DNA of 58,218 nucleotides from Hellea sp. (GCA_028224375.1 JAOIVW010000020.1:1-58218), one strand, 5' to 3'. Shown: positions 36,941 through 46,568, counted from the stretch's first letter. Numbers and translations: made by a program. The notes: generated by a model from the letters alone, not told the origin.

Positions 36941-38052
36941 TGCGATTACGCGAGCTTAGCTTTGCCGAAAAGCGGGCTTGGCTTCGGCTCTCACGCACCC
37001 CCCGTGTCGGCCCCGTTGCTTTTCGAGATTTACTGGGGCGTTATAAAACGGCAGAGGCTGCAATAAAGGCCCTGCCCTCTATCATGCGGCGTAAATCCAC
37101 AGCTATTCCAAGCGCGGCTGAGATAGAAGCCGAGATGGAACAGGCAGAGCAGATGGGCGTTAAAATTCTTGCCGCCTGCGAAGCTGATTACCCAACCTAT
37201 TTGAGGGCGCTTGATCCGCCGCCGCCTCTGATTAGCGTTATTGGCCGAACAGATATTTTACACAAACCTTGCGCCGCCATTGTAGGCTCCCGCAATGCCT
37301 CGGCCATAGGACAGCGTTTTGCGCGGCAAATTGCGGGTGAATTAGGTGAGGCCGGATTTACGATTGTCTCTGGCCTAGCGCGCGGCATTTACGCCAATGC
37401 CCATAGCGGGGCGTTGCGGACAGGCACAGCCGCCGTCTTGGGCGGAGGTGTGGACCATGTCTATCCTCGCCAAAATGCTGAACTTTACGAAGCCATGACT
37501 CTTGACGGCGCCCTCATTTCAGAAAGTCCTCTAGGCTATCGCGCCACTGCCCGTGACTTTCCCCGTCGCAACCGTATCATCTCAGGCCTGTCCATGGGCG
37601 TCATTGTGATTGAAGCGGCTGAACGGTCGGGCACGCTTATCACAGCGCGATATGCCACGGAACAAAACCGCGAAGTCATGGCTGCGCCAGGGTCACCTTT
37701 AGATCCGCGCACAAAGGGGTGTAACCGCCTCATCCAACAAGGCGCGGCTCTTATTGAAAATACCCAAGATATTATCAATTGCCTTGAAAATATAAGGCCG
37801 CCGCACGTCATGGAGACAAGCGGTGATTACGATTAAGCTGAATTTGATTGGGCCCGCGCCGAGAATGATATCGAGAAAGCCCGCGCATCTTTGTTAGGAC
37901 TGCTCTCCCCGACACCTGCCCCGCGTGATGAAATCATTCGCCTCAGCGGCTTTTCAACGGCTTTGGCCACGGCAGCGCTGTTGGAAATGGAGCTTAATGG
38001 AGATGCCATTGTCGAGGCAGACGGGCGTGTCGCCTTAGGTCTTGATTTCTAA
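36940..38052 (+). pseudogene. dprA: dprA interrupted by an in-frame stop codon
   Basis: DprA loads RecA on incoming single-stranded DNA during natural transformation. The Rossmann-fold core is present (GSRNASAIG, SGLARGI, AVLGGGVDHVYP, FPRRNRIISGLS), but a TAA at 37834-37836 ends it after residue 298. Reading continues in the same frame to 38050-38052 and encodes the normal C-terminal winged-helix region (LLGLLSPTPAPRDEIIRLSG), giving a standard 370 residues if the stop is ignored. The core also has GIYANAH where GIDAAAH is usual. A recent nonsense mutation, readthrough, or a sequencing error are the options. Confidence 0.85.
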
Positions 38053-38208
38053 GGTGACGCCGGCTGTCGCATGGAGCAAAGAAGAAAGCTCATTGAGACC
38101 TGAGCTCCCTGCGATAGAAGACAGCTCTTCTAGCATCTGCACAATATAAGACTTAGCGTGGTCAGCCGGCATGGATATATTAGCTTCGTTTGATTTCATA
38201 GGTGTCAT
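38035..38208 (-). CDS. Small conserved-looking protein, 57 residues
   Basis: Too short for usual cut-offs but well supported: AAGGA lies seven bases before the ATG at 38208, and the 57-residue product looks like a folded helix pair (PADHAKSYIVQMLEELSSIAG, then LNELSSLLHATAGVTLEIK). It resembles the short unnamed proteins found next to dprA/topA in related genomes, though I cannot name a family. Its 3' end overlaps the dprA 3' end by 18 bases, convergently. A palindrome lies upstream at 38236-38256. Confidence 0.72.
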   Translation of the reverse strand: MTPMKSNEANISMPADHAKSYIVQMLEELSSIAGSSGLNELSSLLHATAGVTLEIKT

Positions 38209-38235
38209 TGTGTTTTCCTTATATACAACTTAAAC

Positions 38236-38256
38236 AGGTATAATATGTTTATACCT
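38236..38256. promoter_or_regulatory. Palindrome upstream of the 57-residue gene
   Basis: AGGTATAA and TTATACCT arms flank a TATGT spacer, 28 bases before the minus-strand start. On that strand a possible promoter has TTTACG as -35 and TATACC as -10 with 17 bases between, and the palindrome covers the -10. It looks like an operator. Confidence 0.5.
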
Positions 38257-38302
38257 CTTCGTAAAGCTAAGTCTATAATTTATTCACACTGTAGGCGCGG
38301 TG

Positions 38303-38331
38303 TTGACAATCGATAGTCCATCGCCCAAATG
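38303..38331 (+). promoter_or_regulatory. Weak topA promoter candidate
   Basis: TTGACA (38303-38308) is a perfect -35; 17 bases on lies CAAATG, a poor -10. Spacing is right and topA is the next gene, about 70 bases downstream. Confidence 0.35.
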
Positions 38332-38401
38332 AGCGCTCATTTTAAGACCCGCCGGTCGGCCTCACAGCCCTCCGGCGCCGCTACATTTGGAAGTCACAGA
38401 C

Positions 38402-41014
38402 ATGAATCTTGTCATCGTCGAATCTCCGGCCAAAGCTAAAACAATCGAAAAATATCTAGGGAAGGATTATAAAGTCCTCGCCAGTTTTGGTCACATTCGG
38501 GACCTGCCCAGCAAAAACGGCTCAGTAGACCCTGAGAACGATTTCGAGATGACGTGGTTGGTCGATACACAGTCCAAAAAACGAATCAAAGATATTGAGA
38601 CCGCCCTTCAAAAATCAGACAAACTGATTCTCGCAACCGACCCGGATAGAGAAGGTGAAGCGATTTCCTGGCACTTGCTTGATGTTCTTTCCAAGAAAAA
38701 GAAGAACAAACTCGGCGAGAAAGAGATTGAACGCGTTGTCTTTAACGCGATTACAAAGAAGTCCGTAACTGATGCCATCGCTAATCCGCGTCAGCTCGAT
38801 ATGGAATTGGTGGAGGCTTATCTGGCCCGCCGCGCACTTGATTACTTAGTTGGCTTTACGCTTTCGCCCGTCTTATGGCGCAAGCTCCCTGGCGCGCGCT
38901 CAGCGGGCCGCGTACAATCTGTCGCGCTGCGCCTCATTTGTGAGCGCGAAACAGAAATCGAAAAATTTGTAAACCAAGAATATTGGTCTTTAGATGCCGT
39001 GATGAAGAACACCAAAGGCGGCGACTTCCCTGCGCGCCTAGTTTCACTTAACGGCGAGAAGCTTACGAAATTCTCTCTGGGAAATGCTGAGGATGCTGCA
39101 AAAGCTAAAGCGGCTGTCGATGCTGCAAAACTCTCTGTTGTGTCTGTCGTAGCCAAACCCCTCACGCGCAATCCGCAAGCGCCCTTTATGACCTCAACCC
39201 TTCAACAAGAAGCCTCTCGTAAGCTTGGCTTTTCAGCCACTCAGACAATGCGCACCGCGCAGATGCTTTATGAAGGCGTTGATATTGGCGGGGAAACAAC
39301 TGGCCTGATCACCTATATGCGTACAGATGGTATTTCTATGATTGGCGAGGCCATAAGTGATTGCCGCGCGACCATCGGATTTGAATTTGGCGATGACTAC
39401 CTGCCCGGCCAGCACCGCGTTTACAAAACCAAAGCCAAGAACGCGCAAGAGGCCCATGAAGCCATCCGGCCCACAAGTTTTGGCCGCACCCCTGATAAGC
39501 TAAAACTCTCTGGCGATATGAAGAAGCTTTATGAGCTTATCTGGAAACGCGCCATGTCTTCTCAAATGGCCTCGGCTAAGCTTGAGCGTACTACGATTGA
39601 AATGGCTGATAATGATAACACTGTCGGCTTACGCGCGACAGGTCAGGTCATTCGCTTTGACGGCTTTCTCAAACTCTATGAAGAGACAAAGCCGAAAACT
39701 GACGATGATGCTGATGACGCTAATGCCACTCTCGCCCCTGTTATTACGGGCGACGGCGTCGACGCCACCAAGGTCAACACAGAACAGCATTTCACACAGC
39801 CCCCGCCGCGCTATTCAGAGGCCAGTCTCGTCAAGCGCATGGAAGAGCTCGGTATTGGCCGTCCATCGACTTACGCGTCTATTCTAAAAGTCCTGCAGGA
39901 CCGCGGCTATGTCACATTAGATAAGCGCCGTTTTACGCCGGTTGATAAAGGCCGCATGTTAGTTGCTTTCCTGGAAAACTTCTTTGGTAAGTATGTGCAG
40001 TATAATTATACAGCAGATCTCGAAGAGCGCCTCGATAAAGTCTCGGCAGGTGATTTAGAATGGAAAAAACTTCTTCATGATTTCTGGAATGAATTTTCAG
40101 CCTCCATTGACGAAACCAAAGAGCTTCGCGTCACCCATGTTCTGGACGCGCTGAATGATGCGCTGCGTCCGCTTGTATTTCCTGATAAAGAAGACGGCTC
40201 AGACCCCCGTAAATGCACAAGCTGTGAAGACGGCAAACTAAGCCTAAAACTTGGTAAATTTGGCGCGTTTGTCGGCTGTTCTAACTATTCTGACTGTAAG
40301 TTCACACGTCCCTTTGGCGGTGAAGACCAAGAGGCTCCTGCCGAGGATAAAATACTTGGCCAGCATCCCGAAACGGAAAAAGACATTGTCTTAAAGACAG
40401 GCCGTTTTGGTCCCTATGTCGAGATGGAAACAGAAAAGAAGCCCAAACGGACAAGTCTGCCAAAAACATGGCCTTATGACCTGATGGATTTAGAAAAAGG
40501 GCTTATGCTCATCAATCTACCGCGTAAGATTGGGCAGCACCCTGATGATGGTAATCAAATTATCACGGCTTTGGGACGTTTTGGGCCTTATATCAAACAC
40601 AACACAACCTATGTCAGCCTGAAAGACCCGGACGAAATGTTTACCGTCGGCATGAATGATGCCGTCTCTAGGATTGCCGACAAAATCGCTAATCCTGGCC
40701 GTGGCCGAAGCGGCGGAACTGTTGTCAAAGACTTAGGCAAGCATCCTGAGGATGAAAAGCCCGTTCAAATCATGTCAGGTCGTTATGGTCCATATGTGAA
40801 ATATGAAAAAATCAATGCGACATTGCCAAAGGGCACAGAGCCTGCGGATGTCACAATGGAAATGGCCCTAGAGTATATCGCGGCTAAGATCGCCAAAGGG
40901 CCAGCTAAGAAAAAGCGTAAGGCGCCTGCGAAGAAGAAAAAACCTGCTGCTAAAAAGAAACCCGCAGCTAAGAAAAAGCCTGCCGCGAAAAAGAAGCCCG
41001 CAGCCAAGAAATAG
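38402..41014 (+). CDS. topA: DNA topoisomerase I
   Basis: Type IA topoisomerase that relaxes negative supercoils. TOPRIM domain MNLVIVESPAKAKTIEKYLG and TDPDREGEAISWHL; the active-site Tyr lies in GLITYMRTDG near residue 305. One four-Cys zinc-ribbon (CTSCEDGK..CSNYSDC) and several GRFGPYV repeats follow, as in alphaproteobacterial TopA. The last ~35 residues are a KKKPAA repeat tail. The ATG at 38402, preceded by GGAAG, is chosen over an in-frame ATG five codons upstream. About 870 aa. Confidence 0.96.
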   Translation: MNLVIVESPAKAKTIEKYLGKDYKVLASFGHIRDLPSKNGSVDPENDFEMTWLVDTQSKKRIKDIETALQKSDKLILATDPDREGEAISWHLLDVLSKKKKNKLGEKEIERVVFNAITKKSVTDAIANPRQLDMELVEAYLARRALDYLVGFTLSPVLWRKLPGARSAGRVQSVALRLICERETEIEKFVNQEYWSLDAVMKNTKGGDFPARLVSLNGEKLTKFSLGNAEDAAKAKAAVDAAKLSVVSVVAKPLTRNPQAPFMTSTLQQEASRKLGFSATQTMRTAQMLYEGVDIGGETTGLITYMRTDGISMIGEAISDCRATIGFEFGDDYLPGQHRVYKTKAKNAQEAHEAIRPTSFGRTPDKLKLSGDMKKLYELIWKRAMSSQMASAKLERTTIEMADNDNTVGLRATGQVIRFDGFLKLYEETKPKTDDDADDANATLAPVITGDGVDATKVNTEQHFTQPPPRYSEASLVKRMEELGIGRPSTYASILKVLQDRGYVTLDKRRFTPVDKGRMLVAFLENFFGKYVQYNYTADLEERLDKVSAGDLEWKKLLHDFWNEFSASIDETKELRVTHVLDALNDALRPLVFPDKEDGSDPRKCTSCEDGKLSLKLGKFGAFVGCSNYSDCKFTRPFGGEDQEAPAEDKILGQHPETEKDIVLKTGRFGPYVEMETEKKPKRTSLPKTWPYDLMDLEKGLMLINLPRKIGQHPDDGNQIITALGRFGPYIKHNTTYVSLKDPDEMFTVGMNDAVSRIADKIANPGRGRSGGTVVKDLGKHPEDEKPVQIMSGRYGPYVKYEKINATLPKGTEPADVTMEMALEYIAAKIAKGPAKKKRKAPAKKKKPAAKKKPAAKKKPAAKKKPAAKK

Positions 41015-41029
41015 GTTTATAGTCACCCC

Positions 41030-43243
41030 ATGGAATTGAGTCGCGACAGCATCTTAAAAGCCGTCAGCGGTCAGCCTGACAGGTTTGATAATAAAGCCTT
41101 GGCTCGTCAATTAGGCGTTAAGGGCGAAGACCGCCGCGCGCTGCGTCAATTACTGCGCGAGATGGTTGATGATGGCGTCTTGAAAAAATCCAAAAAGAAA
41201 ACCTATCGCGAGGCCGATGATCTGCCAGGCGTAATGGTCATAAAAGTCACAGGTTTGGATGAACATGGCGATATGATCGGGCAGCCCGAAGTCTGGAAAC
41301 AGGACGGCCCAGCCCCCACTGTTATCGTACGTGAAGGCCCTATATCCAAAAAGGCTAAAGGGCAGTCAGCAGCGACTGTCGGTGTTGGCGGACGCGCGCT
41401 CTGCCGCATCTCAAAAAAACATGGCCTGATTGTTGCGCAAGTCATGAAACGGCTCGGCGCAGGGCCATCAAAGAGCCTTGGCATTCTCTATCAGGGGGGC
41501 CGCGGATGGCGCATACAGCCTGTCGATAAAAAGGCGCGGCACGAATATAAGCCCGTCAAAGTGCCTGACGGCTCGAATAACAATGACCTTATCTGGTTTC
41601 AATCCACGCGGCGCAACCAAGGTGACCTGCGCCTTGCAGAGATTGTCGAGACGGTAGGGTCTGCGGATGGAGGTAAGGCCGCCTCATTGATTTCACTTTA
41701 TCAACACGAGATACCTCTAGGCTTTCCTGACGACGTTATAGACGATGCTAAATCCCTTAAGCTTCCAAAACTATCTAAGCATCACAGTGACTTACGACAT
41801 CTTGCTCTGGTCACGATAGACCCCGTTGACGCCAAAGATTTTGATGATGCCATTACCGCCTCTCCCACAAAAGATGGCGGTTGGGATATTTGGGTCGCCA
41901 TTGCGGATGTTGCAGCATTCGTAAAACCTGACAGTCCGCTCGACCGCACGGCCCGCGAAAAAGGCAATTCCGTTTACCTGCCCGACCGCGTAGAGCCGAT
42001 GCTGCCACATGAATTATCATCTGACTTATGCTCGCTCAGACCCAACGAAGACCGCGCCTGTATGGCAGTCAATATGCTCTTTGATAAGAACGGGATTAAG
42101 CGCTCTCATAAGTTCCACCGCGGCCTCATGCGCTCCCAAGCCCGCCTGACTTATGCCCAAGCTCAAGAAGCTTTCACAGGGAACCCAGGCGAAGCGGCAA
42201 AGCCGGTTACAGATATTTTGAAAGACATATTCAGCGCTTATAAAGCTCTACGTAAAGCGCGTCAGGAACGCCAGCCTCTGGCGATTGAGCTGCCGGAACG
42301 CCGCGTCCATGTGAATGATAAGGGTGAGGTTACCGAGATAACTATTCGCGACCGTTTTGACGCTCACAAACTTGTTGAAGAATTTATGGTACAAGCCAAC
42401 GTCGCCGCCGCTGAAGCGCTTTCCGCAAAAGGCGTTACGACGATTGTTCGTGTCCATGAGCCGCCATCGCGCGAAAAGCTCCAAGGTCTCTCAGACTTTC
42501 TTCCCGCACTCGGCCTGAAATGGTCCCTTGGAGAGGGCGCCAGCACGAAACGCCTAAATACGCTGCTCAAACAAGCCGAAGAAAAAGGCTTATCTGAAAC
42601 TGTCGGCATGTCCGTTTTACGCAGCCAAAGCCAAGCCATTTACGACCCTGTCCCCAAAGGCCATTTCGGACTGAACCTAACTCATTATGCTCACTTCACC
42701 TCGCCCATCCGCCGTTATGCGGACTTAATTGTTCATCGGGCTTTGATTGCGACCTTTAATTTGGGCGAAGACGGCACAAGCCCTTCCGAAGCCTCTCGCT
42801 TAAAAGAGATTAGCGAACATATCTCCAATACGGAACGCCGCGCAATGAAAGCAGAGCGCGACTCTAAAGACCGATACATCGCCGCCTTCCTTGAAAAACG
42901 CGTCGGCGTGACCTTTGACGCCCGCATTACTGGTGTTACCAAGTTTGGATTGTTCATTACCTTGGACGAGACTGGTGCAGATGGTCTTATCCCTGCGCGC
43001 AGCTTGGGACGGGAATATTTCGTTTTTGATGAGAAGCGCAAAGCCCTCATTGGCGCAGAGAGCGGCGGCACTTACCGCTTTGGCCGCCAAATTAAAGTCA
43101 AACTTGTGGAAGCCACCCCTATCACAGGCGGGCTTATCTTTGACATTCTGACAAAGCCCGAGCCCGGCAAAAAGCCTAAGCGCAACGCCCATCGCGGCGG
43201 CTCAAACCGCTCTAGCGGCCATAAGGGTAAGCGGCGCAGATGA
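41030..43243 (+). CDS. rnr: Ribonuclease R
   Basis: Processive 3'-5' exoribonuclease that degrades structured RNA. An N-terminal winged-helix region, cold-shock-like domains, the RNB catalytic block (TIDPVDAKDFDDAI near residue 262 with the metal-binding aspartates, and HYAHFTSPIRRYADLIVHR near 545) and an S1 domain (about 625-710) with a basic tail. 737 aa. Start is 15 bases after topA. Its stop overlaps the NUDIX start as ATGA. Confidence 0.95.
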   Translation: MELSRDSILKAVSGQPDRFDNKALARQLGVKGEDRRALRQLLREMVDDGVLKKSKKKTYREADDLPGVMVIKVTGLDEHGDMIGQPEVWKQDGPAPTVIVREGPISKKAKGQSAATVGVGGRALCRISKKHGLIVAQVMKRLGAGPSKSLGILYQGGRGWRIQPVDKKARHEYKPVKVPDGSNNNDLIWFQSTRRNQGDLRLAEIVETVGSADGGKAASLISLYQHEIPLGFPDDVIDDAKSLKLPKLSKHHSDLRHLALVTIDPVDAKDFDDAITASPTKDGGWDIWVAIADVAAFVKPDSPLDRTAREKGNSVYLPDRVEPMLPHELSSDLCSLRPNEDRACMAVNMLFDKNGIKRSHKFHRGLMRSQARLTYAQAQEAFTGNPGEAAKPVTDILKDIFSAYKALRKARQERQPLAIELPERRVHVNDKGEVTEITIRDRFDAHKLVEEFMVQANVAAAEALSAKGVTTIVRVHEPPSREKLQGLSDFLPALGLKWSLGEGASTKRLNTLLKQAEEKGLSETVGMSVLRSQSQAIYDPVPKGHFGLNLTHYAHFTSPIRRYADLIVHRALIATFNLGEDGTSPSEASRLKEISEHISNTERRAMKAERDSKDRYIAAFLEKRVGVTFDARITGVTKFGLFITLDETGADGLIPARSLGREYFVFDEKRKALIGAESGGTYRFGRQIKVKLVEATPITGGLIFDILTKPEPGKKPKRNAHRGGSNRSSGHKGKRRR

Positions 43244-43986
43244 AGGACCTCTCTCCAAAATCACTTGGCGAGATTCGCATGACAGACGCCGAACGCGACA
43301 AGCGTAGGGATCTTATACGCGCGCCGCGTCCGCGCATTGCCTCAACCATTGTCCTGACGCATGGCCCCAGAGACAATCCGCGTATCTTGATGGGACAGCG
43401 CTCTAAAAAGCACGACTTCATGCCTAGCGTCTATGTATTTCCGGGCGGGCGGGTCGACCGCGGTGACAGTTATGTTGATTATACGGGTGAGCTATCCCCG
43501 CGCACACAAACCATTATGGAGGCCGCCTTCACGCCACGTAAAGCGCGCGCGGTTGTCTTGGCCTCAGTGCGCGAGACTTATGAGGAAACGTCACTCCTCC
43601 TAGGCCAGACGGGTCAAACTATGCGCAATCACCGTGATCCGTCATGGGATGCCTTTAGGCACGCCGGACTAAAACCTGATTTGGACGGCATAGAAGTTTT
43701 CGGCCGCGCTATCACGCCCCCTCACCGCCATAAGCGTTTTGATGCTTGGTTCTTCATCAAGCACCTTGAAACGCCTGAGCTACCGCAAATTGCCGACAGT
43801 GCGGAGCTGCTCAATGTGGGCTGGTTTACATTTGACGAAATTCAAGCGCTTGAGCTTCAACGCGCGACGCAAATGATGCTGAAAGTTTTAGAGCAATATT
43901 TGTCCTATGACCGCCCGCCTGCGCACATCTTTTTCTCTCACGCCAAACACGGCAAAATTCTGACGGATAGCTTCCCAAACATCTGA
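43240..43986 (+). CDS. NUDIX hydrolase
   Basis: 248 aa protein with FPGGRVD at about residues 67-73 and, after a longer insert than the standard Nudix box, RETYEETSLLLG. This long-insert type is common in alphaproteobacteria beside rnr. Substrate is unknown. Co-translated with rnr through a four-base overlap. Confidence 0.85.
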   Translation: MKDLSPKSLGEIRMTDAERDKRRDLIRAPRPRIASTIVLTHGPRDNPRILMGQRSKKHDFMPSVYVFPGGRVDRGDSYVDYTGELSPRTQTIMEAAFTPRKARAVVLASVRETYEETSLLLGQTGQTMRNHRDPSWDAFRHAGLKPDLDGIEVFGRAITPPHRHKRFDAWFFIKHLETPELPQIADSAELLNVGWFTFDEIQALELQRATQMMLKVLEQYLSYDRPPAHIFFSHAKHGKILTDSFPNI

Positions 43987-43995
43987 AAAGGCGTG

Positions 43996-44024
43996 TTGAC
44001 ATAGGGCAGCATCTGCCCTAATCC
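43996..44024 (+). promoter_or_regulatory. rpmG promoter with palindrome in the spacer
   Basis: TTGACA (43996-44001), 17-base spacer and TAATCC (44019-44024) form a strong sigma-70-type promoter, 33 bases before the rpmG start. The spacer plus one edge is a perfect palindrome, TAGGGCAG-CAT-CTGCCCTA (44002-44020), a good position for an operator. Confidence 0.65.
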
Positions 44025-44057
44025 GCGCGCTTAGAATTCAACAAGAGGGCCTGAGCC

Positions 44058-44225
44058 ATGGCGAAGCCAACCACAATCAAAATCCGCCTGAACAGCACAG
44101 CCGGTACTGGTTATTTTTACGTAACCAAAAAGAACTCTCGCACAATGACTGAGAAAATGGTCAAAAAGAAATATGACCCTGTTGCGCGTAAACACGTCGA
44201 TTTTAAAGAAGGCAAGATAAAATAA
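44058..44225 (+). CDS. rpmG: 50S ribosomal protein L33
   Basis: 55-residue large-subunit protein, too short for a simple length cut. The sequence [31 protein letters not shown] and a [11 protein letters not shown] core are typical. It has no Cys, so it is the zinc-independent (C-minus) form. It has its own promoter and a rho-independent terminator. Confidence 0.96.
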   Translation: MAKPTTIKIRLNSTAGTGYFYVTKKNSRTMTEKMVKKKYDPVARKHVDFKEGKIK

Positions 44226-44245
44226 ATCTGCCCTATAATTTTTCG

Positions 44246-44274
44246 AAAAGCCGTTCTTCTGAGCGGCTTTTTTT
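44246..44274 (+). terminator. Rho-independent terminator of rpmG
   Basis: AAAAGCCG/CGGCTTTT-type stem with a ten-base loop followed by seven T, 20 bases past the rpmG stop. Confidence 0.88.
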
Positions 44275-44327
44275 GTGAGCAGAGTTATGTCTAGGGAACT
44301 ACACGAAAGCCAAAGCGTAGGTTTATT

Positions 44328-44759
44328 ATGACGCCACAAGACACGACTTTAGAATCTTCGTTAGAATCCAGGGTCGAGTCGATTGAGTCTCTGGCGCGGC
44401 TGATGGACAGTCAGTTTAATATTCTGGGCCTTCCGACACCGCTGGGTCTTGATAGCCTTATTGGGTTAATACCCGGTATTGGCGATACAATCGGGTTGGG
44501 AGTATCGGGCTATATCATTATGCACGGGGCGAATCTTGGACTTCCCAAACGTAAATTGACCCGTATGGGGTTTAACGTCGGGATTGACTGGCTGATAGGC
44601 CTGATACCTCTTATTGGTGATATCTTTGATTGGGGCTGGAAAGCCAATAACCGCAACGCCGCAATCATTCGCGAGCATTTTGAACAAAACCTACGCGTTA
44701 GGCCGCCTCTTGACGTAACTCCGAGGCGGGGACAGCTTGGTTCCGGCCCGCTAGTTTAG
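44328..44759 (+). CDS. DUF4112 domain protein
   Basis: 143 aa. DUF4112 signature at about residues 35-115: LDSLIGLIPGIGDTIGLG and, repeated later, GIDWLIGLIPLIGDIFDWGWKAN. Two hydrophobic stretches with a short loop suggest membrane association. Function unknown. The last 62 bases overlap the convergent pleD gene, and the C-terminal ~20 residues past the domain are probably not conserved. Confidence 0.83.
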   Translation: MTPQDTTLESSLESRVESIESLARLMDSQFNILGLPTPLGLDSLIGLIPGIGDTIGLGVSGYIIMHGANLGLPKRKLTRMGFNVGIDWLIGLIPLIGDIFDWGWKANNRNAAIIREHFEQNLRVRPPLDVTPRRGQLGSGPLV

Positions 44760-46065
44760 CTTTATAGAGGGCATCATCAGCGCGTTTAAATACATCGCGC
44801 AGCTGCTCACCATTTTTGACTTCAGCAACGCCTACGGATGTCGTTATCTGCAAGGCCTGTCCGTCCACAAATATAGGAGTTCCGGCAATAAGGCTACGAA
44901 CACGGTCCGCCGCAACCAAAGCTTCGGCCTCTGCCGTGTTGGGCATAGCCACCATAAACTCTTCACCACCATAACGGCTGACAATATCTATCGCTCTCAT
45001 ATTTGTCACAAGACGCGCGGCGATTTCTTTTAGAATTTGATCGCCCATATCATGACCCAAAATGTCGTTAACGCGCTTAAAGTGATCAATATCAAAAACC
45101 ATAATCGAGAAAGCTTCGTTTTTCTCTTTTAGCGCGCCAAAAAGCGGATCAATAGCGCGGTCAAAATAGCGGCGGTTTCCTAAACCTGTCAGCGGGTCAG
45201 AGACAACCATTTCTAAATTTTGGTTAAAGTTCTCACGTAGATTATCAGCATAGAATTTGCGGCGCAGCAATGTGGTCACGCGGGCCTGCATTTCCTGAAG
45301 CTCAATTGGGCGCATTAAAGTGTCATTGATACCAATATCATAAGCTCGAATCAGACGTTGTTCGTCTTCAGGATCGCCTACAACTAAAATAGGGGTTTCG
45401 CGGCTGCCCTCATCAAACCTAAGGCTGGCACAGACCCGCAAGCCATCAAACCCATCAGACACAAGACTGACAATAATAAGGTCCAAACCGCCTTTGGCTT
45501 TTTCCAAAGCCTTTACAGGATCGCCTTCAACGATAACGTTATGCTTTTTCTTAAGCGGAGCCGCTAATTTTTTGGACCGTAATGTATGGTCTTCAATGAT
45601 CAAAATATTACCACTATTCGAATCAATCTGCTCTAAAAGGGGCCGCGAATTCGTCCGCGTATGACCCGTATGACTCAGAAGTTGATCCGTCACCATTTTA
45701 AGGCGCAGTAATGAGCGCACACGCGCCATCAAATTGAAATCATCAATGGGCTTTGTAATAAAATCATCTGCGCCGGCCTCAAGACCCGCAATACGGTCTT
45801 TCGTTTCTTCGAGCGCCGTAACCATGATAACAGGAATGTGCCACGTTTCAGGATTTTGCTTGAGCTTCTCACACGCCTCAAACCCGTTCATCCCGGGCAT
45901 CATCGCGTCCATCAAAATCAGATCGATTTTTTCTTTGCCGGCAATCTCCAACGCTTCATAGCCACTTTTGGCTAAGACTACGTCGTAATATTCAGCTTGG
46001 AGCTTGACCTCTAATAGATGGAGGTTTGGCGCAAGGTCATCAACAACAAGTATACGGGCAGACAT
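44698..46065 (-). CDS. pleD: Diguanylate cyclase response regulator PleD
   Basis: REC-REC-GGDEF protein (455 aa) that makes cyclic-di-GMP on phosphorylation, controlling swarmer-to-stalked differentiation in Caulobacter. The first REC domain has DDLAPN and the phospho-acceptor LILMDAMMPG; the second lacks a clear acceptor, as in PleD. The GGDEF domain has active-site RYGGEEF and, five residues before it, the inhibitory I-site R-A-I-D. divK lies 13 bases upstream. Confidence 0.95.
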   Translation of the reverse strand: MSARILVVDDLAPNLHLLEVKLQAEYYDVVLAKSGYEALEIAGKEKIDLILMDAMMPGMNGFEACEKLKQNPETWHIPVIMVTALEETKDRIAGLEAGADDFITKPIDDFNLMARVRSLLRLKMVTDQLLSHTGHTRTNSRPLLEQIDSNSGNILIIEDHTLRSKKLAAPLKKKHNVIVEGDPVKALEKAKGGLDLIIVSLVSDGFDGLRVCASLRFDEGSRETPILVVGDPEDEQRLIRAYDIGINDTLMRPIELQEMQARVTTLLRRKFYADNLRENFNQNLEMVVSDPLTGLGNRRYFDRAIDPLFGALKEKNEAFSIMVFDIDHFKRVNDILGHDMGDQILKEIAARLVTNMRAIDIVSRYGGEEFMVAMPNTAEAEALVAADRVRSLIAGTPIFVDGQALQITTSVGVAEVKNGEQLRDVFKRADDALYKAKLAGRNQAVPASELRQEAA

Positions 46066-46078
46066 AGCCTTGCCCTAC

Positions 46079-46450
46079 TTACGCGGCTTCGACGAACTTA
46101 CGAACCGTTTCAAGAAATGAGGTTACTGTAATGGGCTTTGCTATATAAGCCTCACATCCCCCATCGCGAATACGTTTCTCATCGCCCTTCATGGCAAATG
46201 CCGTGACCGCTACGACTGGAATATCAGCCAAAGCCGTATCGTCCTTAATCCATTTGGTGACCTCAAGGCCTGAAACTTCGGGCAATTGAATATCCATCAG
46301 AATTAGGTCAGGACGGAAGCTGCGCGCAATTCCAATGGCCTTAAGCCCTTCGCGCGTTTGACGTGTCTCATATCCATGCGCTTCAAGAAGGTCGGCGAAC
46401 AATTTCATGTTCAGCTCATTATCTTCAACGATGAGGACTTTTTTCGGCAT
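46079..46450 (-). CDS. divK: Single-domain response regulator DivK
   Basis: Receiver-only protein of 123 aa controlling polarity and the DivJ/PleC/CtrA cell-cycle network. [11 protein letters not shown] at the start, [13 protein letters not shown] with the phospho-Asp near residue 53, VVAVTAFAM and YIAKPI near the end. The ATG at 46450 gives [11 protein letters not shown], as in Caulobacter DivK. It is followed by pleD in an operon, as there. Confidence 0.95.
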   Translation of the reverse strand: MPKKVLIVEDNELNMKLFADLLEAHGYETRQTREGLKAIGIARSFRPDLILMDIQLPEVSGLEVTKWIKDDTALADIPVVAVTAFAMKGDEKRIRDGGCEAYIAKPITVTSFLETVRKFVEAA

Positions 46451-46541
46451 GATTTGTAACATATTCCCAGTTCACCATTTTGCAGGACGTTGCCTGCGAT
46501 TTTTGTTTTTATACACCCACTCTATGACACCATATCCTTAA

Positions 46542-46568
46542 CTTTAGGTTTGTTTCGCTTTAGGTTTG
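46542..46568. repeat. Direct repeat between divK and dinB
   Basis: CTTTAGGTTTG occurs twice (46542-46552 and 46558-46568), 16 bases start to start. A TTAACCAT motif, like a CtrA half-site, follows at 46571-46578. The full CtrA consensus TTAA-N7-TTAA is not formed. Confidence 0.4.
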
